From Alphaproteobacteria bacterium (GTDB taxonomy: Bacteria; Pseudomonadota; Alphaproteobacteria; Rhizobiales; Aestuariivirgaceae): a stretch of DNA of 7,903 bases. Positions within the stretch are counted from its first letter, which is position 1. Each line of letters opens with the position of its first letter. Made by a program: the position numbers and the translations under genes. The DNA lies in assembly GCA_005884715.1 (NCBI GenBank), contig VAZZ01000104.1:1-7903 (forward strand), in the 5' to 3' direction. The notes beneath the pieces are model-generated. The model saw nothing but the letters and a program-made list of their open reading frames with translations, was not told the DNA's origin and made no database searches. Below are positions 6,563-7,903 of the stretch, in pieces.

Positions 6563-7626
6563 TCGCCAAGTCCGAAACCGCGATCCGTGAACGTATCGCC
6601 GATCTCGAAGGCGAACTCGCCGAGGTGCTCATCGTAGATCACGCGGTGGTGCCGGTGAGCGCTGCCGTATCAAAGCTTCACGCCAAAGGCTTCAATCCGA
6701 TCCTGATCTTCGGCGCCTCGGCGATCGTCGATCGCGGCGATGTCATCCCTGCCGCCGTCGAACAGGCGCAAGGCGAGGTCGTGCATCTTGGCATGCCGGT
6801 GGATCCCGGCAATCTCATGATGTTCGGCAGGCTCGAAGGCGCAGCGGTGATCGGCGTGCCATCTTGCGCGCGCTCGCCGAAGCTCAATGGCTTCGACTGG
6901 GTTCTGGCGCGCATCATGGCAGGCCTGCATGTCTCGGGGCAGGACATCATGGATATGGGAGCGGGTGGTCTCCTCAAGGAAATCCCATCGCGGCCCACGC
7001 CGCGCGAAGGCCGCGAGGCCAAGCCGCAAACAGCGCCGAAGATCGCCGGCATAATATTGGCGGCCGGCCAGTCCACCCGCATGGGGGCGAACAAGCTTCT
7101 CGCCACGATCGAGGACCGGCCCATGATCCGGATGACGGCCGAAGCGCTGCTTGCCTCTTCGGCAGGCCCGGTCCTGGTGGTGACGGGCCATGAGCGCCAG
7201 CGCGTCGAAGCGGCGCTCAAGGGGCTCAACGTCCAATTCATCGACAATCCCGCCTATGCCTCGGGCCTCGCAAGCTCGCTCAAAGCCGGGCTCGCCGCGC
7301 TGCCCGCCGATGCGGATGGCGTGGTAGTGGCGCTGGGCGACATGCCATTGGTTGCCGGGCGCCATGTCAACCGGCTCATCGCTGCTTTCAGTCCGGCCGA
7401 GCACCGCACCATCATCGTGCCGGTCCATGCCGGTGAACACGGCAATCCGGTCCTGTGGGGACGCCAGCATTTCGAGGAGATGCTGAGCCTTGATGGCGAC
7501 CGCGGTGCCAAGGCCCTCATGGAAAAGCACGAGGACCAAATCACCGAGATCGCCATGCGCTCCGATGCCGTACTGGCGGATTTCGATACGCCGGAAGCGC
7601 TGGCCAGGCTCAAGCCCAACCCATAA
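6445..7626 (+). CDS. Molybdopterin-binding domain plus MocA-like NTP transferase (C-terminal part of the broken gene)
   Basis: This is the bulk of a molybdenum-cofactor enzyme predicted to bind molybdopterin and attach a nucleotide (MocA-type cytidylyl or MobA-like transfer). The coding frame is in fact open and family-like from 6421; ATG 6445 is only the first Met and has no ribosome binding site. Residues counted from 6445 are as follows. The MoCF/molybdopterin-binding domain spans about 1-165, with VLIVDHAVVPVSAA (61-74), ILIFGASAIVDRGDVIPAAV (86-105) and GVPSCARSPKLNGFDWVLAR (137-156). The NTP_transf_3 domain spans 200-393, with LAAGQSTRMG (205-214), K217, LGDMP (297-301), GNPVLW (333-338), GDRGAK (351-356) and FDTPE (380-384). 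All nucleotidyltransferase motifs are intact. Placement after the XdhC pair fits cofactor supply to the CoxL subunit. The full-length protein would be about 540 residues. Confidence 0.88.
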   Translation: MLEEALSVIGADPLIRVESFKHRKAGLIITRLPQTKTSLIAKSETAIRERIADLEGELAEVLIVDHAVVPVSAAVSKLHAKGFNPILIFGASAIVDRGDVIPAAVEQAQGEVVHLGMPVDPGNLMMFGRLEGAAVIGVPSCARSPKLNGFDWVLARIMAGLHVSGQDIMDMGAGGLLKEIPSRPTPREGREAKPQTAPKIAGIILAAGQSTRMGANKLLATIEDRPMIRMTAEALLASSAGPVLVVTGHERQRVEAALKGLNVQFIDNPAYASGLASSLKAGLAALPADADGVVVALGDMPLVAGRHVNRLIAAFSPAEHRTIIVPVHAGEHGNPVLWGRQHFEEMLSLDGDRGAKALMEKHEDQITEIAMRSDAVLADFDTPEALARLKPNP

Positions 7627-7641
7627 CCGAGAGAAACTGGA

Positions 7642-7903
7642 ATGATCGAACTGCCTTTCGCGCGCGCGGAATATGAGCAGCGTCTGAAGAAGATCAGGAC
7701 CGAAATGCAAAAACGCGGCCTCGACCTCCTGATCGTCAACGACATCGCCAATCAGCATTATATCACGGGCTATGACGGCTGGTCGTTCTATACGCCGCAG
7801 GTCGTGCTGGTACCGATCGAGGATGCAGAACCCGTCTGGATAGGCCGCGCCATGGACGCGGCGGGCGGTCTCCTGACCGCATGGATGAAACCTGAGAATA
7901 TCG
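7642..7903 (+). CDS. M24 creatinase/Xaa-Pro peptidase-like hydrolase, N-terminal part (DoeA-like)
   Basis: Only the first 87 residues are in the window; the gene runs off the right edge. They form the creatinase N-terminal domain of M24 'pita-bread' metallohydrolases: LPFARAEYEQRLKKIRTEM (4-22), RGLDLLIVNDIANQHYITGY (25-44), GWSFYTPQ (46-53) and a GRAMDAAGG turn (68-76). The YITGYDGWSFYTPQ stretch and the EPVWIGRAMDA pattern are what I remember for ectoine hydrolase DoeA/EutD and close relatives, so a C-N hydrolase on a small substrate is likelier than a general dipeptidase. The catalytic metal-binding half is not visible, so activity cannot be judged. ATG 7642 comes 15 bases after the preceding stop, with only a weak purine stretch (GAGAGAAA) upstream. 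It is almost certainly in the same operon. Confidence 0.85.
   Translation, partial: MIELPFARAEYEQRLKKIRTEMQKRGLDLLIVNDIANQHYITGYDGWSFYTPQVVLVPIEDAEPVWIGRAMDAAGGLLTAWMKPENI

Noticed and set aside
6670..7758. Long minus-strand open frame (362 codons) opposite the MPT/MocA gene
   Set aside because: It crosses the stop and start of two well-identified plus-strand genes and has a His/Arg/Asp-rich shadow composition without motifs.

Overview
The window is GC-rich with strongly GC-ending codons. It reads as one plus-strand stretch of an alphaproteobacterial chromosome, probably Hyphomicrobiales (Rhizobiales), judging from codon use and gene order. It carries most of a form II 'carbon monoxide dehydrogenase-like' (cox, BMS-type) molybdenum hydroxylase cluster. 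Genes are tightly packed, with overlapping or near-abutting starts and stops. There are no tRNA or rRNA genes, mobile elements or CRISPR arrays.

Layout. Positions 1-1751 hold the large molybdopterin subunit (CoxL form II, active-site loop AYRGAGR), entering from the left and damaged near its 3' end. Positions 1764-2558 hold the FAD subunit CoxM. A convincing intrinsic terminator (2584-2618) then closes the structural-gene unit. Positions 2599-2871 hold a short orphan reading frame of unknown origin. From 2886 the maturation genes follow: coxD (MoxR AAA+ ATPase), coxE (von Willebrand A protein), and an XdhC/CoxF protein encoded as two overlapping genes (5078-5404 and 5401-6045). Next comes a molybdopterin-binding plus MocA-type nucleotidyltransferase gene, present in two frames (6050-7626). 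The start of an M24 creatinase/Xaa-Pro peptidase-like gene, closest in my memory to ectoine hydrolase DoeA, runs off the right edge.

How it works together. CoxL and CoxM, with an iron-sulfur subunit expected upstream of the window (the usual form II order is S-L-M), would form the oxidoreductase. CoxD/CoxE, XdhC and the MPT/MocA protein would make, sulfurate and insert the molybdenum cofactor. The M24 enzyme suggests the operon serves catabolism of an organic nitrogen compound rather than CO oxidation, but that is inference.

The most notable observation is a pair of matching lesions. coxL lacks about 40 nt encoding the catalytic GCGEAG loop, and the MPT/MocA gene lacks an estimated 37 nt of its N-terminal domain. 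Both shift the frame, and both are flanked by perfectly good coding sequence. They are either very recent inactivating deletions or assembly errors. Nothing here looks like a wholly new system.
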